Source of the DNA: Mansonella perstans
Taxonomy: Eukaryota > Nematoda > Chromadorea > Rhabditida > Onchocercidae
Length of the DNA: 19,738 bases
Assembly (NCBI GenBank): GCA_037074765.1
Contig: JBAMDO010000444.1
Coordinates: forward strand, 1-19,738
Reading direction: 5' to 3'
The position numbers and the translations under genes are program-made. Shown here piece after piece: positions 17,138-19,738 of this stretch; position 1 is the first letter of the stretch, and each line of letters starts with the position of its first letter. The notes under the pieces were generated by a model. It was not told the DNA's origin. It worked only from the letters and a program-made list of their open reading frames with translations, and searched no databases.

Positions 17138-18000
17138 TTGCTAAAACGTCCAGCATCAATAAATTGAAAATTATGATCTTTACGCATTCGCGAGACCTCT
17201 GATACTTTAATTCGTTATTATTGTCAAAATCGTAATCCCATTGTGGCCAGCTAGTTTCTTCTTGTACTAGCCATGAGGGACCATGCCACCATGGCGTGTA
17301 ACTTGTGAGTTGTTTTGGGTTAAGACCCCTTGTTGCCACATCTACGGGATTCTCTTCTGAAGGAATATAATGAAAGGTAAATTTCGTTCTACGTATTTCC
17401 TCGACTCGATTTTGAACAAATCTTGGCATTAAGTTAGAATGGTTCTTTATCCAATGTAAGGCACATTTAGAATCCGACCATAAGATTACCTTTATATTAG
17501 TAAGGTTTAGTTGTGTCTTGACGAACTGTCCTGCTCGTGTTCCGATAAGTATAGCCATCAATTCTAGGCGTGGTAATTGTCATTCCTTTGATAGGAGCAA
17601 TGCGGGATTTGGCGAAGATAAACGATGAAGTTGTTCCACACTTTTCCTGACTCACTAGATAAACTGCTGCTGAATATGCTAAGCTTGAAGCATCAGTGAA
17701 CACATGTATTTCAATTAAGTCAGTAAAGGTTATGGCAAATCGTAGCAAGTTAATTATAACCGTTGCCCCTTCGACGATAAGAGACTTCCATTTTTTATGG
17801 TCTTGCTCGTGTAATATTTGATCCCAAGATTTATTTTCTTTCCACAGATGTTGTAGAAATATTTTGAATTTTATCATTATTGGGACTAGAAATCCTAATC
17901 GCATTGTGATGCGACGAATTGTAGAATCGTTCGTTTCGTTAATTTTGGTCCAACCCATGAATTTAATTTTACTTGGATGATATCCTGGCAGGGATTCCAC
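17100..18000 (-). pseudogene. RNase H region of element D, one frameshift
   Basis: Frame 18000-17497: PGYHPSKIKFMGW, RRITMRLGFLVPIMIKFKIF and IEIHVFTDASSLAYSAAVYL (17683-17710, first Asp of RNase H). Frame 17561-17100: MAILIGTRAG, VILWSDSKCALHWIKN (second Asp), then EENPVDVATRGLNPKQL (about 17295-17345) and WWHGPSWL. The two frames change over in 17497-17561. RNase H would cut the RNA strand during reverse transcription. The order and motifs are those of BEL/Pao elements; the gene is broken but well kept. Confidence 0.85.
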
Positions 18001-18780
18001 GGAATGCCAAGGATTTTCATGTTTTTTCTCACCGCTCGATCTTGATGAGGCAATCTTGCATAGAATTCTGAAGCTTAAAGATGCATTTCATTTCAGCATA
18101 CTTTTCTAATGCGTCTCATGTTCCGTTTGACGCTACAATAACATTGTCCACATAAAGGTTTTTCTTTATTTCTAATGCTAATTCGCTATTATGATTTTCC
18201 AAATGATGGTTTAGGATAGCAGATAGTAAAAATGGGGATGATATTACTCCAAACGGCATTCTTCTAAAACGGTAGCACTTTATGTTATCGTTTGATACTT
18301 CTCCTTCCGTTTCTTTTAGCCAAAGGAATCGAGTACAATTTCTTTCTGAAGGGTGTAATTCTATTGCAAGAATGCCTTTTCAATATCCGCTGTAATTACT
18401 CCCTTCATCATTCTAAAACGGAGTAATATACCAACTAAATCTGGTAGGAGTACTGAACCTCTATACATTATGTCGTTTAGACTTTAAATCCTTTGTGACG
18501 TGCTGAAGCGTCATAGACTATTCTTAGTTTGGTTGTATTTTTGCCAGGGATTAGCACCTTGTGATGTGATAGATAATATATAACACCAACCTCATCGTTC
18601 GGAGGTACTTCTTCGATTATTCCAGTTTGTAATTGATCTTTGACTGTCTTGTCGTATAAATGAAGGAGCGATTGGAGTTGTAGACGTTTAACTAGATACT
18701 TCAAACGTCCAAGGCATAATCCGTAATTGTTGCTTAGTTTTTGTGTGGAACTTTTCCACGGCTAACGTACTTGGTATCTT
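18001..18780 (-). pseudogene. Reverse transcriptase of element D, several breaks
   Basis: Minus-strand pieces, in order: LKYLVKRLQLQSLLHLYDKT, IYYLSHHKVL and LRIVYDASARHKGFK (18704-18485), ITADIEKAF (about 18400), the PFGV box (about 18249-18260) and LYVDN (18143-18154), the catalytic box, here YVDN as in many Pao elements. Stops or shifts lie after GFK (18477), at the LQ-stop near 18365, and after 18100. It contains the sequence that is deleted in B after YRG. The 5' part is about 93% identical by eye to B, while gag and protease of D are much more diverged. Confidence 0.85.
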
Positions 18781-19410
18781 CCATCCATCATAACGATGGT
18801 CAAAGTGTTTTATAGCTTGATGATCATCATCTGCAGTGGGGGATTCTTGAATGCCGATCATTTCTAGTTTCCAGAATTAGCCCTGTGGGATAACTGTCAT
18901 TCTTACAAAGTTTGTTAATATCACCACTTCCAACAATCATAGAACCAACCTTCGATTGAACTAATATATGTCCTGATTGTAGCTCCTTGAGATCTTGTAG
19001 ATTTATAAATTTGAAGAAATAGTCCGCTCCAATGAGTATGTCGGGCTTTTCCCAATGTTATTTAGATCATTGAATTGAAATTCCTTTGGTATCTACTACC
19101 TGTAGTTCGTTTGTTAAGTATTCGGCTACATTAGCGCAGAGCGATATAACCTCGTTGTCTTCACTTTCAGTTCCGCACAGGAAGTGGGACACTGCATTGG
19201 TTTCTTCTTACCAAATGCAGCTATCGTTATATTTTGTTTCTCCGACTCAGTTAATCTCAATTGATGACATAGTTTCTTGAAGATAAAGGACAATTGTGAG
19301 CCTATATCAAATAATACTAGGGCTTTTTGTTGTCGTTGGGGTTGCGACGGATTGAAGACTTTTACCTTTTTACATAAAAGTAGAGTTCCCCTTGTGGTCC
19401 CCTTCTTGTT
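18781..19410 (-). pseudogene. Protease region of element D, active-site Ser replaced by Ile
   Basis: Minus strand: ALVLFDIGSQLSFIFKKL (about 19320-19268) has D-I-G (19300-19308) in place of D-S-G; AAFGKKKPMQ follows, then frameshifts, then [10 protein letters not shown] and [16 protein letters not shown] (about 19050-18915), and [17 protein letters not shown] sequence near 18870, where RT starts. Only fragments remain in frame. Confidence 0.75.
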
Positions 19411-19738
19411 TCAAGTCGCAGCTGTTGAATTGTAGAGTGATGTCGAACACTCCTTCCCTGGTGTCGAATACTCCTTCTCTGGTGTTGTTGATATTCTTCT
19501 TTTCCCATACACGGCACTGTTATGCGACGCTTTACAGAAGAAGCATTGCTTTTTCACCTTACATTTTTCTCCCTTATGACTATTTTTGAAACAATTCGTA
19601 CATTTCTGGAGCGTCTTGAGGCGATTCATTCGTAAATTAGCAGTAGGATAGACGTCGCAATCGCTATCTCAGTGGTCCCAGTGCAAATATGCAAGGTCTC
19701 TTTTATCGTTGCTTGTGGCGATTTCTTATTAGTTCGTA
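19411..19738 (-). pseudogene. Gag C-terminus of element D, zinc knuckles
   Basis: Minus strand: a first damaged knuckle (HWDH, a TGA, then DSDCDVYP, about 19690-19650), a second intact knuckle CTNCFKNSHKGEKC and a third in which the last Cys is Tyr (CFFCKASHNSAVY). A duplicated STPEKEYSTPGKECST segment follows. The rest of gag and the 5' LTR lie beyond the window end. Confidence 0.8.

Noticed and set aside
19086..19589. Plus-strand ORFs at the right end
   Set aside because: They are antisense to protease and gag of element D.

Overview
This is an AT-rich stretch of animal genome, and the organism is almost certainly a nematode. Eleven copies of a 22-nt sequence that matches the nematode SL1 trans-spliced leader exactly (as I know SL1 from C. 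elegans) lie in the window, beside split genes with GT..AG introns. About three quarters of the window is nested BEL/Pao-type LTR retrotransposon material; one small ORF and one five-exon gene look like host DNA.

Layout. 1-2709 (+): 3' half of a BEL/Pao element (called C): integrase, DUF5641-like tail and an env-like gene, with a solo LTR (E, minus strand, TSD CATGT) inside the integrase. 2710-3617 (+): one LTR that serves as 3' LTR of C and 5' LTR of the next element (A). 3625-6302 (+): A, with primer binding site, gag, protease and 5' half of env; RT, RNase H and nearly all integrase are missing. 6303-11483 (-): an inverted LTR (A') of the same family, split by a complete element B (7197-11408, +) with two LTRs and TSD ATAGC. 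11484-12789 (-): remnant F (gag fragment and LTR). 12790-16570: host-like DNA with a 69-codon ORF (+) and a five-exon gene encoding 256 aa (-). 16580-16870: diverged tandem repeats. 16874-19738 (-): decayed element D (gag C-terminus, protease, RT, RNase H), running off the window end.

The most striking signal is that every LTR carries SL1 near its 3' end, in sense orientation, and three of the four LTR lineages or copies with intact arrays hold it in tandem units (SL1 plus about 28 or 38 nt, period 50 or 60). In A a poly(A) signal lies immediately before the first SL1. This suggests that trans-spliced retrotransposon RNA was reverse transcribed, and that SL1 may act as the terminally repeated (R) sequence needed for strand transfer. 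B is the youngest insertion (its LTRs look identical apart from one repeat unit), yet its genes are broken in several places, so it was probably mobilised in trans. The order of nesting is C/A first, then A', then B.
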